A model generated the notes under the pieces. That model was not told the DNA's origin and did no database searches. It saw only the letters and a list, made by a program, of their open reading frames with translations. 64,000 nucleotides of DNA, from positions 36,129,641 through 36,193,640 of the forward strand of contig NC_080074.1 of the NCBI RefSeq assembly GCF_949987535.1. Direction: 5' to 3'. Source of the DNA: Balaenoptera acutorostrata (Eukaryota > Chordata > Mammalia > Artiodactyla > Balaenopteridae). Below, piece by piece: positions 46,237 to 58,646 of the stretch. A program made the position numbers and the translations under genes. Position 1 is the stretch's first letter; each line of letters starts with the position of its first letter.

Positions 46237-48327
46237 AGCCCACTGCTAACATCACACTCAATGGGGAAAAGCTGAAAGCTTTTTCTCTAAGCTCAGGAAC
46301 AATACAAGGATGACCACTCTCACCACTTTTATTCAAATAATATTGGAAGTACTGGCCTGAGCAATTAGGCAAGAAAATAAATAAATAAAAGGCATCCAAA
46401 TTGGAAAGGAAAGAGTAAAACGGTCACTATTTGTGGATGACATGATATTATATATAGAAAACCCCAAAGACTCCACCAAAAAAATGTAAGAACCAACAAA
46501 TGAATTCAGTAAAGTAAAATCAATATACAGAAATCAGTTGCATTTCTATGCATCAATAACTATCAGAAAGAGAAATTAAGAAAATAATCCTATTTACAGT
46601 TGAATCAAAAAGAAGAAAATACCTAGAAATAAATTAACTAAGGAGGTGAAAGACCTGTACAGTGAAAATTTTAAGACATCCATAAAAGGAATCGAAAAAG
46701 AAACAAATAAATGGAAAGATATTCCATGTTCATGGACTAGAAGAATTAACATTATTAAAATGTCCATATTACCCAAAGCAATCTACAGATTCAGTGCAGA
46801 CCTTATCAAAATTCCAATGGCATTTTTCACAGAAATAGAACAAACAGTCCTGAAGTTTGTACCTAACTACAAAAGACTGGGAGTAGCCAAAGCAATCCTG
46901 AGAAAAAGCAAAGCTGGAGGCATCACACTCCCTAATTTCAAACTATATTACAAAGCTACAGTAATTAAAACAGCACAGTATTGTCATAAAAACAGACACA
47001 TAGATCAATAGAACAGTTGAGAGTCCAGAAATAAATCCATGCATATAGGTCAATTAGTTTACAACAAAGGAGCCAAGAATATACAATGGGGAAAAGACCA
47101 TCTCTTCAATAAATGGTGCTGGGAAAACTGGACAGCTGCATGCAAAAGAAGGAAACTCAACCACTATATTACACCATACACAAAAATTAACTTAAAATAG
47201 ATTAAAGACCTGAACCTACTGAATTGGAGAAAATATCTGCAAATAATATATCTTATAAGAAGTTAATATCCACAATACATAAATAACTCATACAACTCAA
47301 TAGTAAAAAAAAATCAATTTGATTTAAAAATAGGCAGAGGATCTTAATAGACATTTCTCCAAAGAAGAGATACTGAGGGCTAACAGGTACATGAAAAATG
47401 CTCAACACCACCAATCAACAGGGAAATGAAAATCAAAACCACAAAGAGATATCATCTCACACCCATTAAATGGCTATTATCAAAAACAAATGCTGGTGAG
47501 GATGTAAAGAAAAGAGAACCTTTGTGAACTGCTGGTGGGAACGTAAATTGGTGCAGCCACTATGGAAAATGGTATGGAAGTTCCTCAAAAAATTCAAAAC
47601 TGAACTACCATATGATACAGCAATTTCACTTCTAGGCATTTATCTGAAGAAAACAAAAACACTAACTCAAAAAGGTATATGCACCCCCATGTTCACTGCA
47701 GCAAAATTAACAATAGCTAAAATATGGAAACAACCTAAGTGTTCATCAATGGATGAATAAATAAAGATGTGGCATGTGTGTGTCTGTGTGTGTGTGTTTG
47801 TATAAACACACAATGGAATATTATTTACCATGAAAACGAATGCAATCTTGCCATTTACAATAACATGGATAGACCTTGAGGGCATTATGATAAGTAAAAT
47901 AGATCAGAGAGAAAAGACAAATACTGTATGATATCACTTACATGGAGAATCCAAGACAAAAAAAAAAAAGGCAAAATAAAACAAGCTTATAGAGAACAGA
48001 TTAGTGGTTGGCAGAGGTGGGTGGTGAGGATGGGCAAAACGGGTGAAGGGATTCAAAAGGTACAAACTTCCAATTATAAAATAAATAAATCATAAGGATG
48101 TAATGTACATCATGGAGACAGACTACTGTTAATAATACTGTATTGCATATTTGAAAGTTGCTTAAAAAGCAGATCTTAAAAGTTCTCATCACAAGAAAAA
48201 AATTTCTGTAACAATGTATAGTGACAGATGCTAACTAGACTTAAGTTGTGGTGATCACTTTGCAACATACACAAATATCGAATCATTATATTGTAAACCT
48301 GGAACTGATACGTCAATCATACCTCAA
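46237..48327 (+). mobile_element. 5'-truncated L1, 2.1 kb (ORF2 RT to 3' UTR)
   Basis: Starts inside the ORF2 reverse transcriptase ('AGCCCACTGCTAACATCACACTC'). The catalytic box is at 46430-46441 and reads F-V-D-D where L1 normally has F-A-D-D. It runs through the post-RT region, where a 121-codon frame survives (46646-47011, containing [18 protein letters not shown]), and the C-terminus (78 codons open at 47524-47760). It ends in a 3' UTR with 'TCAATCATACCTCAAAAAATG'. Likely target duplications are AAAATAACAGTAC (46224-46236) and AAAATGACAGTGC (48328-48340), 11 of 13 identical. Many stops and frameshifts; no endonuclease domain or ORF1. Inactive. Confidence 0.92.
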
Positions 48328-48340
48328 AAAATGACAGTGC

Positions 48341-48824
48341 AAATAAAGACCATAATAGAGAACAAGTACCTCCAAATTAACTATTAAGATCATCCATAGG
48401 ATCTCCACACTGCAAATATATGTGAGCAAATGTACACATGTACCTTTATTTTCCTATATAGTAGCAATAACCAATTAAAAAATACAATGGAAAAACATAT
48501 AAATTACATAAGCAGGGAAGCTATCATTTAATAAGAATATTGAAGCAAAAACTGTGTATTTATCAAAACATTTTAAAAAGTAGAAGAAAATACTCTCTTA
48601 CAATTCTAAGCATGTATCATATCTGAACAGGTTATGGTTTTTCATATTAAAAATAATTCTTCAAGTAATAACTTAAAAAACTTTTAAAAGTGTTAAATTT
48701 ATTTATGACTTCGGAATAAAAATGCATTTTTAATAGAAACAAAATGCAAAAATGAAGAAAAATAAATTTTATCGCATTAATGTTTAAAAATTCCATGAGT
48801 CACAAAGATTTTTTAAATGTATTT
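48341..48824. other. Unassigned AT-rich sequence
   Basis: Between two L1 copies. No feature recognised. Confidence 0.45.
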
Positions 48825-49860
48825 TTTAATTTACATATGGTAAAATTCACTCTTTTTGCTATTCAGTTCCATGAGTATTGACAAGTGATAAAGTCTTGTA
48901 ACCAGCCACCACAACTGAGATAGAGAAGTTATATCAGCCCTCAGAGATATCCCCTTATGGTACTTGGTAGCCAGACCCTCTCTCCTCCTCTTCTACCGGC
49001 TGACTATCAATAACGTTTTTTCCTATAATTGCCTTTTCCAGAATGTCACAGAAATAGACTCATCCAATGTGAAGACTTTAGAGTCTGACTTCCTACACTT
49101 AACACATTTGCAATTCAGACATGCTGTTGTTCCATGAATCAATAGTTTTTTGCTTTCTATTGCTTAATAGTAGTCTATTGTAGGGATTTAGCACGATTTC
49201 TTTATCCAAACACCATTGAAAGAGCATCAGCATTGTTTCCAGGTTTGGGGTAATTATGATAAAACTATTACAAACATTCCCATACAGGTTTATGTGTAAA
49301 TATCAGTTTTCATTTCTCTTGAGTAAATATCTATGTGTGAGATAACTGGGTCATACAGTAAGTGCATGTTTCACTTTATAAGAAAGCACAACACTTCTCC
49401 AAAGTGGCTGTACCATTTCACATATAGGCAATGTATGAGTTCTAACTGCTTCGTATCTGTGTTAGCACTAGATATTCTCAAGTTGTTTGTTTCTTTGTTT
49501 TTTAACATAGCCATTTTAATAGGTGTAAAATGGTATCTCATTGTGGCTTTAATTTTCAATCCCATAATAACTAATAATGAATATCTTTTCACTAATTGTT
49601 ATCTATATATATTTTTGGTTAAGTGTCTTCTTAGTATTTTTTCTATTTTAAAAATTTGATTTGTTTTTGTCATTATTGAGTTTTGAGAATTCATTATATA
49701 GTCTGGATACAAATCCTTTATCTATTATTTTCAAATATTTTCTCTACTCTATGACTGTTCATTCTGTTAACTTTATCAAAAAAGAGAATGTCAAAATTGT
49801 GGTTAAATCCAATTTATAATTTTCTTTTAATGGACCATAACTTTGGTGTGTACTAACAAC
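48825..49860 (-). repeat. Old L1 (3' UTR to ORF2 C-terminus), antisense
   Basis: Antisense order: 'GTAAAATTCACTCTTTTTGC', 'GCTGTTGTTCCATGAATCAATAG', 'CTCTTGAGTAAATATCTATGTGTGAGATAACTGGGTCATAC', 'TAGGTGTAAAATGGTATCTCATTGTGGC', 'CAAATCCTTTATCTATTATTTTC'. The 108-codon open frame at 49333-49659 is on the strand opposite to L1 coding and is incidental. Confidence 0.88.
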
Positions 49861-49884
49861 TCTTTGTCACATGCAAGGTCACAA

Positions 49885-50540
49885 AGATTTACTTTCAAAC
49901 ACTTCTGGTAGGGATGTCAAATAGTACAACCACTTTGGAAAACAGATGAACAGTTTCTTAAAAAGTAAAACATACACCTGTTATAAGATCTAGAAATCAG
50001 ACTCCTAGTTAGTTACCCAAAAGAAATGAAAGCACATATTCATACAATGGTTTGTCCATGAATATTCATAACAACATTGTTTGTAGTAACCAAAAACTAG
50101 AAACAACCTGACTGTCCATCAAATGTGAATCGATACACAAATTATGATCTATCCATAAGTGGAACAATACTCAGCAATAGAAAGAATTTATTGATATATA
50201 CAACAAATGTTTCTCAAAATAACTATACTAAGTGAAAAAAGCCAGCCAAAAAGAATTCATAAATTAGTATTCTATTAATATAAAATTCTAGAAAATGCAA
50301 ACCAATCTGTAGTGACAGGAGACAAAGCAGTATTTTGTCTGGGGAAAGGGTAGTGGTGCAGAGAGAAATTGGGTTAAAAAGTGATACAAATAGATTTTGG
50401 AGATTTTACATATGTTTATTATCTAAATTGTGGTGATGGGCTCATGGATGTATACATATGTCAAAACTCATCAACGTGTACATTTTAAATATGTTCAATG
50501 TCTTTTATGTCAGTTATACTTCATTGAAGCTTTTAAAACA
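49885..50540 (+). repeat. Old L1 ORF2 end / 3' UTR, plus strand
   Basis: 'CTTCTGGTAGGGATGTCAAATAGTACAACCACTTTGG', 'GAAATGAAAGCACATATTCATAC', 'AACAACCTGACTGTCCATCAAATG', and the end 'TTTTATGTCAGTTATACTTCATTGAAGC'. Together with the antisense copy at 48825 it forms an inverted pair about 25 bp apart. Confidence 0.85.
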
Positions 50541-52088
50541 GTCATACAGTCAAAATGACAAAAACAATAGGAAATCCTCAATTAATGGATTACAAATACT
50601 AAAATGTCTGGATTTTTGACATATGTGTAGGAAAATAATTTGAAAGTACGAAGACATCTGAGCAATTAAGAGATATAACTACAAATCTTTAGCTTTTACC
50701 TCCATCTTTTATGTCATCATAATCATAATAAATATTTATGAAATGAATATTTAATTTCTATATCCAGATTGATAGCAAACATAAGTTGTTTAACATACGT
50801 TTTGGAAAGTTAAAAAATGGGTATTTACTTACACTACTCACCATCAATTTTATTCCATGTAGAAAAATTATAACATTTTGCAACTTTCCACGCATACATC
50901 TGTGCAAGTTAAGATTTATTTTCTTATTTCCTCAATCCTAGTCTAGAAATATACATTTTGGGAAGAGTTAAAGAATGTCTGAGGTGTGTATCTGTATTTG
51001 AAAGAATGTCTGAATCTTGAAATGGATTTTAGTTTGTGGTAAAAAGCAACATTAGAATGGAATTTGTTTTTTAGTGTGATTCCTCTTGAGAAAATATTGT
51101 CTGATAAATAAGAATCCATGTTTTATGTCCTGGCAAAAACAAAAGGTTTATACAAGTTACCTAGGGATATTTCTGATACATCATGTCAAAATTAATAAAA
51201 CTGTAGACAATGACCTTTTCCCACAAATCTCGTAGGGATGTTCTGTTTTATACTCCTTTGACTTTCAGTGGTAAAACATCTGAAAAAACATCCACATCAA
51301 GCTTAAAAAATAAGCATAAATAAGTTTAGCCCATCAGTGTGCCTCTAAATGTACTAAACGTTGGGGCTTATTATTGCTGTTGCCTCCCTAGTAATCAAAG
51401 AAATGGATGACTCGCTCACGGAAAGCAAGTGCCAATTTTGTCTCAGTAGTCAAAGTGTGGTTTGGAGCAGAACCATTCTGCGAGAAAAAATATGACAGAA
51501 ATAAGGAGTCTAAGAGCTAGAAACCTTGTTTCTCTGTGAATTCCTTACATGGTATCAGGGACACTCCCATATACCTTCTCCCTGATTCTATCCTTATTAT
51601 GAAAAACATCCTATGGGTGACTAAGAATGTTCACCTCTGATGATGGTGAACCATTCTTAAGCTTACTCATCAGGGTAATCAGCTGGCATAATACTTTTAG
51701 TTGTAATGTTTCTCTAGCTTTCCCAGTACTAGTAATATACTTGCTAATATATTAATACACTTTAGAATATTTCCCTAATTCTCCTTGCCCCTGACACCTG
51801 TCTAGACTTCATATCACCAAAAAAAATTTTTATCCTTTGACTATCAAATAGATTTTTAATATTTTGATGTTGTTTTCAGAGCCTCTGGGTTTGTTTGTTT
51901 TTCCAATATTATGTTCTCAATGTTATGTCCTTCATTGATTTTATTATCATCGATCAAAGTTTTTTTTAATGTCCATCATTAATTTTCTATCATTATCCAT
52001 CTTCCTCTGAGTCGTTTGAGCCAGAACAAATTATAGCGAGGGAGTGTGGATGAAAGAGGTATTTTCCAAAAATGCACTCATTTTTAAT
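50541..52088. other. Unassigned intergenic sequence
   Basis: No gene or named repeat recognised over about 1.5 kb. Confidence 0.45.
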
Positions 52089-52140
52089 TTTTAATATATT
52101 ACTCAATTTCAATATATTACTCAATTTTTAATATATTACT
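52089..52140. repeat. Short tandem repeat, ~20-bp unit
   Basis: Three copies of an AATATATTACTCAATTT-like unit in an AT-rich context. Confidence 0.85.
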
Positions 52141-52309
52141 TTTTTTTAAGAGTCAGGACTAATTAAACTGACAAAATTTAGTGTCATCTCCTTCACATGC
52201 AAAACTTTAAACCCTTAGCTTAACTTTCACATGGATTTTATAGTATTTTTTTCAACCTTTGAGTCTCCTTGAGGCATCCTCCATGGACTTGAAGGTGGAT
52301 GTATGTATT

Positions 52310-52640
52310 AACTATTGTTTCAGTAATTATTCATAACAGAGTGCTACAAAGTGGGAAAAGATAATGTATTTCTCACTCCCACATCTAAGGGCTGCCTGTG
52401 GAGACACTGCTCCACATGTTTTGTTCTGGGCCCAAGGATGGAAGGGCAGGGGCTGTTCAAGGCATGGTTTCCTATGACAATGGCAAACATGCAGGACAGC
52501 AAGGGAAATAGAACAAGCACATTTAAAGGTTCTGTCTGGATTGCATCCATTGGCCAAAGCAAGCTACATGACCAAACTCAAAGTCAAGAGGTGAGGAAGT
52601 ATACTCTTCCCATGGAGGGGGTGGTATCGGGGAGCTAAGT
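52310..52640. repeat. Unassigned old interspersed repeat
   Basis: GC-richer island in AT-rich DNA: 'GCTCCACATGTTTTGTTCTGGGCCCAAGGATGG', then 'CATTGGCCAAAGCAAGCTACATGACCAAACTCAAAGTCAAGAGG'. I recognise this wording from mammalian interspersed repeats but cannot place the family. Overlapping open frames on both strands (52327-52638) reflect the local composition. No coding evidence. Confidence 0.5.
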
Positions 52641-53424
52641 GGTGAGTATTTGCTGAACAATAATCTATCATACCAGTAGAGGACTTGTAAACCCTTTACA
52701 AAAGTTAAAATTTAAAGAAGTAAAATAGTAACTAGTCTGGAATTAGTGGTTCAGTGAGAAAGACATATTGATTTATTTTCCCATAAAAACATAGTTACAT
52801 ATGGAGATTAGAATCAATTTTTGAATTACATTTTGGGTCAAGTGTATTTGAAAACTGGCCTGAAACCAAACCACCATGAATAGCATTATTTATGTGTTCC
52901 AAGTCATAAAAGTTCAACCTATCAACACTTTTTAGGGGAAAAAGAGTAATTTGGGGATGGACAGCATATACTGCTATACTTTTTATACTTCCCACAGAAC
53001 ACCTAGAATTTTACTTTTAATTGAGATGATGGAAGCTTAGAAGAGGATGTGAGTTTAATTAGATGTGCATTTCCAGAAGGTCTGCATAAAAACATAGCCC
53101 ACAGCACACACCAGTTTCTGATATATTAACAGAAAGTTGTCTTAGAGTATCTTGTGTACTTTCTTTTCTTAGATTTGTGTATTTAACATTAACTATATAG
53201 TCATCTTTTAAAACTACCATTAATCTATTTATATTACATGATAGATTTTAACACAATAAACAGTGGTTAAATATAACCTCAAAAAAAAAAGAAAACAAAT
53301 GCTCAAGTAGGATACGTAACCTTATACTTGCTCATCTCCCTATTCTCCCTCTGAGGCATTCAGGTGCCAGCACACTTGTCAAAGAACAGGTAGGTGGTGC
53401 TATGAGAAAAACACACAGGCAGTG

Positions 53425-53430
<6 letters not shown>
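52641..53430. other. Unassigned intergenic sequence
   Basis: No recognised feature. Confidence 0.45.

Positions 53431-53464
<34 letters not shown>
53431..53464. repeat. (CA)n microsatellite
   Basis: Seventeen uninterrupted CA units. Confidence 0.97.
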
Positions 53465-53466
<2 letters not shown>

Positions 53467-53637
53467 ATAAGCTCTTAAATATGTGAGCTTCCTAAGGCCC
53501 CTTGATATTTAATCAGGCCCTAGCGTCTACATGAACTGATTTATTTCTTAGAAATTCCATTATCTATGCTTATTATTATGACAATAAAATAAATATGATT
53601 TTGAATACACAGAATCTTAGATAATCTAATTAAAATA

Positions 53638-53790
53638 TCATATTTTATTGAGTTATAACTGACATATTAGTTTCAGGTATATAATATAGTGATTTGACAT
53701 TTGTAAATACTGCAGAATGACTACCACAATAACTCTACTTAACATCCATAAAATATCTATTTAAATATATAACTAGTCCTTTCAAATTTT
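53638..53790 (-). repeat. L1 3' end fragment, antisense
   Basis: 'TTTTATTGAGTTATAACTGACATATTAGTTTCAGGTATATAATATAGTGATTTGACATTTG' then 'ATGACTACCACAATAACTC' is the antisense terminus of a cetartiodactyl-type L1. Confidence 0.8.
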
Positions 53791-54890
53791 CTAATAGAAG
53801 TAGGGAGTTTATTCCCCTTATAATAAAAAGTTAACATTGTGTTTATTAATTACTTATCTATCTTTCTTCAAGCAGACTGAGCTAATTCTAATATTGACAT
53901 TCATGACCCAGTAAACATGTCTAAAATTTTATGCCAACTTTCATCACCAGATTTATTTTGTTACTATTCAATAATGAAACATTACAAAGTAACATATCTT
54001 ATAAACAGTCCATGACATATATAGAGGCAGAATTCCATGGAATTTGTCTTGGTATCTGATCCAGGATAAACTGGTTTAAGATACTTTGGCACAAACTAAG
54101 TGTTGAAACATTCTGCATTACTTGGTCCATTAACATACTTTTATAATTCTAGCACGTTAACAACTATGGAATACAATAATCGTGACATAAAAATATATCA
54201 ATAATTTTGTGATATCTGATTGTAGCTACCTGTGAACTATACCAGTGGGTACCATATCTCTACCCCACCCTAAGTTCTCTAGTGTCAGCATTTGGGGATC
54301 TCTCAAACCAAGCAGTTGTTTTTATTGTGGCTGTCAGTCATAAGAGTAGCTTGCAGACTAAAAGGTATTGCCTTGCAAATGGAAACAAAAATCCGTTGGC
54401 CTGCCACAGTTTTATAAATCTAGGTTTAGGAGAATCTTGTACTAGTTCATCTGGGCCAGTTTTCAGGGCACATGTCAACGTGATATTTTCTTGTAAACCA
54501 GCAGTTGTGTAACCAGAACACAGGAGACTTGTCTTAAATACAAGGCAAAACTGAAAATATACATCCTTTTTCCCATGTCCCTAACTCTTAGCTTCTGGTA
54601 TGTAAAATTCCTAGTATGTCAAATGTAGAATATATTAAGGACCAATGAAGATGATGGAAGGCTTTAAATTAATCCTGGTAACAGAAGGTCTGGGCTTTGA
54701 TCTGCTACAAGGATCTGTTTTCATCTGCATCAGTTTCTGATATCTGCAAAATCTAAATTCTCCAATTGTTGCTAATTTGTCCTCTAGTTTAGGAGATTTC
54801 ACTTCTGTTTTCTTGATATAGTGGTACTACCTAGGGGGAATGGGAAGAAGATAGATCCTTAGGGACTGATCCAGGGTTTTCACTGCCCTG

Positions 54891-54891
<1 letters not shown>
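53791..54891. other. Unassigned intergenic sequence
   Basis: No repeat was assigned. The 76-codon open frame at 54282-54512 has no recognisable domain. Confidence 0.4.

Positions 54892-54934
<43 letters not shown>
54892..54934. repeat. (TG)n microsatellite
   Basis: About 21 TG units, giving a spurious Cys-Val repeat in an open frame. Confidence 0.97.
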
Positions 54935-54936
<2 letters not shown>

Positions 54937-55759
54937 CTGCTCTGAGCAGAAGCAGCACATCCTGGCATGTTTCCCATCACTCCTCAAGATGCAGTTATTT
55001 TATAGTCATATCATAGGGATAGTTTATTGCCAAATACCTCTTCACCCCAGAATAAAAATGTACATGTCAGACAAAAACATATAAGCACATTATAAGATTA
55101 TCTCTTGGTACACTTCTAACCCATATGCTTGTACTTTTGACTTACATGTATTAAGTAGGAATGGAAATAAAACATTTCTCTATTGATAGAAATGGTAAAC
55201 ATGCTGGTATTTGAAAGACATGCTATATTACAAAAAATAAATACTACATAATATTTAAACTATTTGGGAATTATCTTTCAACTTTCATGTGTCTGTTACG
55301 CAGACCTGGGTAGCATTTATCATGCACTGCTACTAAGATACAGAACCTGGAGAAAGGGTGGTTCATTTGTTAGGATTAGATTCACTAGATTTATCTAAAA
55401 TCTCGAAAATTAAATTTCAAAAGTGTCTCAAACAAGACAGAGTTTCTCTGTCAAATAAATGAAGTACAGATATCACTAGTCCTGGGCCAGTAATCTCAAC
55501 TCCTTAAAAAAGTAATTTCTTAAGTTGATACATATCCACTTACATCTTATTGGTAAAAATTTAGTCACATGGTCATTTACAGTTGTAAGCAACCTGGAAA
55601 ATGTTGTATTTATTCTGAGCAGCAAAATAAAAACTTCTGAAAGAAGTACTTGAGACACTTTAAAGAACAAAAAGATAAAATCAAATCTATGGAGACAGCT
55701 TTGAGAGAACTACACAAAAATTAAAACAGACAATAAATTAAACTAAAAAGAATAAAAAC
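54935..55759. other. Unassigned intergenic sequence
   Basis: No recognised feature. Confidence 0.45.
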
Positions 55760-55840
55760 ACTTTATCGATTAAGTAAGTATATTTGGGTGCCTACTAGGC
55801 ATCAGCATATTCTAGGCACTGGGATTCCTAAGTGAAAACA

Positions 55841-55882
<42 letters not shown>

Positions 55883-55920
55883 CTCCGCCTTCGTGTGGCT
55901 TACATTTTAGTGGATGAAAA
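55760..55920 (+). repeat. Unnamed old repeat containing a (CA)n tract
   Basis: 'GGGTGCCTACTAGGCATCAGCATATTCTAGGCACTGGGATTCC' and 'CTTCGTGTGGCTTACATTTTAGTGG' are two halves of the interspersed motif also seen near 14375 and 34195. A (CA)n at 55845-55878 sits at the junction where the consensus has an A/C-rich stretch. Confidence 0.55.
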
Positions 55921-57975
55921 CAGGTTTTTTTTGTGTGTGTGTTTGTTTTGTTTTGCTATACTTCCATAGGTAGACTGATTTTGCTAAAATTGAGTAATCA
56001 TTCTGACTTTCTCCTGAGAAGCCTCCTGGTACCTAAAATTCCAGGTGGTTTTGTAGTGATAAAGTGGTCTGTGTTTCCAATCCTATGCCTGTGGTAACAA
56101 AGCATTCAACTCCATATTCCCATTTTGTTAATGGTATCATCCTCTTTCTGTTGCTCACACTTACACACCTGTGTCTCTAATCTGTAGCGAAACAAAATAC
56201 CAATTATTGTCTCCACAAGCTGATCTATACCATCCTTCATCTTTAAAAAACAAAAACAACAACAACAAAACTCCAAGAGACCCAGGATTTTAATTTCCTG
56301 ATTCTTCTTTCCACCAACAGATGGGATATTTGCACCATATTCTCCCCTCCCTCATAATCTAATCCTACACTGGATCCTGAGTTTTGTTGAGATGGATTTA
56401 TTTGTTTAATTTCAGCCTATGACAGTCTTTTCTCTTTTGTGTGTTTATTCAATTTCAGGAATACTTATTAAGCATCATTATGATTTTTTCACCAATTTTG
56501 AACCTTTTGTGAGTCCACTGTTATCTTGCACTGTAATTGCAGTTTAAAATAGTTATAGCTCAGAAAAACAGCTTTATGGCAACATAAAGACTAAATATGA
56601 GGGTGTTTTAGTGTCAAAGAGCCTACTGCACAGGGGTTGAAGTATTTAAGAAGATGCTATACCTCTTTATCCCTATCACTTGTTTAAGGCATGTGAAAGA
56701 AAACATATGCCACCTGATATTCTCTGATAGGAAATTCTTGTGACAAAATAATTGCTGAGCATGCTTTTAACAGAAAAAGAGGGGGAAAAGATTTGCTGTC
56801 TAAAAAGTAATGTAGCTTTTCAAGAGCTAGGAGGATAATTATATATGTGTACATCTATGTGTGTGTGTATATATATAAACATATAACTTATATATATATA
56901 TAAGGTATATATAATGCATTGTGTCATGCACTGTCAATATATGCATGACAAAGTAGGTGGAAGAAACGGTAAAATTAGATTTGTATCAATTTACTTGTAG
57001 GCATATCCATTATATATAAAGTTGCCATCAATACATTGTTAAGCAAGTTTTAGATTTATTCATACAGTATGATTATATTCATATAAAACAAAAAAATTAA
57101 AATCCATACGTATCTGTGTACATATACAAATATATATGTGGAAACAAGGAGAACTTGGTAAAGGTGTGAAAGACTGGACACCAAATTTCCTAACACTTTA
57201 ACAATTACGAGCACCCTCTGAAAAACATTTAAGTGCTGTTATTTATGAACTGCATTCTTTCCTCTTTGATGCCCTGAGAGAAACAAGTAATAAGGTAACA
57301 TTTTCAATTAGTATTCAACTGCTTTTTATTTTATTTGCAGAAAATGATAGAAAACCATTCAGAGGCATAACTACTTGGGCTCTGGTATACATTGGGACTA
57401 AACATGCTTAAAACATATTTTTCAGATTTTTCAATTTGACAAAATACATGGACTCTTGGGTAACTCCTTCTATTTTTCAATTTTAGCTTTCTGCATTTGG
57501 CAATATTTTTAGAGGAATATTAATAGGTATAAAATTTAGTTTTTTATAAAATAAGTCACCGATTCACCATAAATAATAGTATGCCATGCATTTTAAATTC
57601 AATTTCAGAATTTCAGCCAGCTGTAACTGCCAAGATAATACTACAATCAGGCTTGTTTCTAAGTTCGTGATGTGGCCCTTAGTTATAACGTGCAACATGA
57701 AGACACTGATCCCCCAAAATACTTAGGGATATATCGGTCCTCACCAAGTTTTAAATTCCTACTTTAATTGGAGCAGAAAAAATTTAGTTTCTGCCAGATA
57801 TGTTAATTTGTGCCTATGAGAAACCCTATTAACTGGCTTCATGTTTTAAATGTATTCCAGTGATCACTTATCATCCTTGTAGATTGGTACCAGGCATCTG
57901 CCCAGTTGGCCCAGGACTTAATGAAGGACTCCTCTCAACAGCAGCTGGCAGTGAGCAGACAGCTCAGTAATGTGT
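55921..57975. other. Unassigned intergenic sequence with AT-rich tracts
   Basis: An alternating TA/TG region lies at about 56840-56915. Nothing else was recognised. Confidence 0.45.
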
Positions 57976-57988
57976 AGACAGACAGACA

Positions 57989-58019
<31 letters not shown>
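57976..58019. repeat. (GACA)n-(CA)n compound microsatellite
   Basis: Three to four GACA units followed directly by about fourteen CA units. Confidence 0.95.
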
Positions 58020-58024
<5 letters not shown>

Positions 58025-58274
58025 ACCCCCTCCTACATGCTCTCTGTGTAATTCAGCATCTGTGGGACATCTAAATATCTGGTTTTGCTTTTCATTCCCC
58101 ATCTCATACTTGAGTTTCTATGCATATATAATCTCATTTCCGCCAAATTCTGCATGAAGATCTGCACATCTTTCAAACAAGGAAGGTAAATGGCCTTGAC
58201 GCCTTTCGATGTACTTCCCATCATCCCATTAATAGTCTCATTTACCTACAATCTACCTTCATATTCAACAAGGT

Positions 58275-58605
58275 TTTTTCTCCAGTGTTACTAAGATATC
58301 ACTGACATAAAACATTGCCAATTTAAAGTGTACAACTTTAAAATATCATATACATATATATTACCATTTTTTGTGTGCGGTGAGAACTTTTTAAGATTTA
58401 CTCTCCCAGCGACTTTCAGGCATACGGTACAGTATTAACAATAGTCACCACACTGTACATTAGATCCCCAGCACTTACATTATAACTGAAAGGTAAGTGC
58501 CACCTTCACCCATTTTCCTCTCTCCCTCCACCACCCCCCCCACCAATATTCTGTTTCTGTGAGTTTCGTTTTTTAGATTCCACATATAAGTGAGATCTAA
58601 CTTAT
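58275..58605 (-). repeat. Old L1 3' UTR fragment, antisense
   Basis: 'ACAATAGTCACCACACTGTACATTAGATCCCCAGCAC' and 'TTTTTTAGATTCCACATATAAGTGAGATC' are the antisense L1M 3' UTR. It ends shortly before the CpG-rich block. Confidence 0.85.
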
Positions 58606-58646
58606 TTCAAGTTTTTAAGTTGTGTATATGTTTTAGCTTTTCATTT

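Noticed and set aside
46646..47011. 121-codon open frame as a possible gene
   Set aside because: It is a surviving piece of L1 ORF2 after the reverse transcriptase core, not a host gene.
49333..49659. 108-codon open frame with hydrophobic stretches
   Set aside because: It is on the strand opposite to the coding direction of the L1 it lies in.
54893..55084. Open frame starting with a Cys-Val repeat
   Set aside because: It is a translation of the (TG)n microsatellite.
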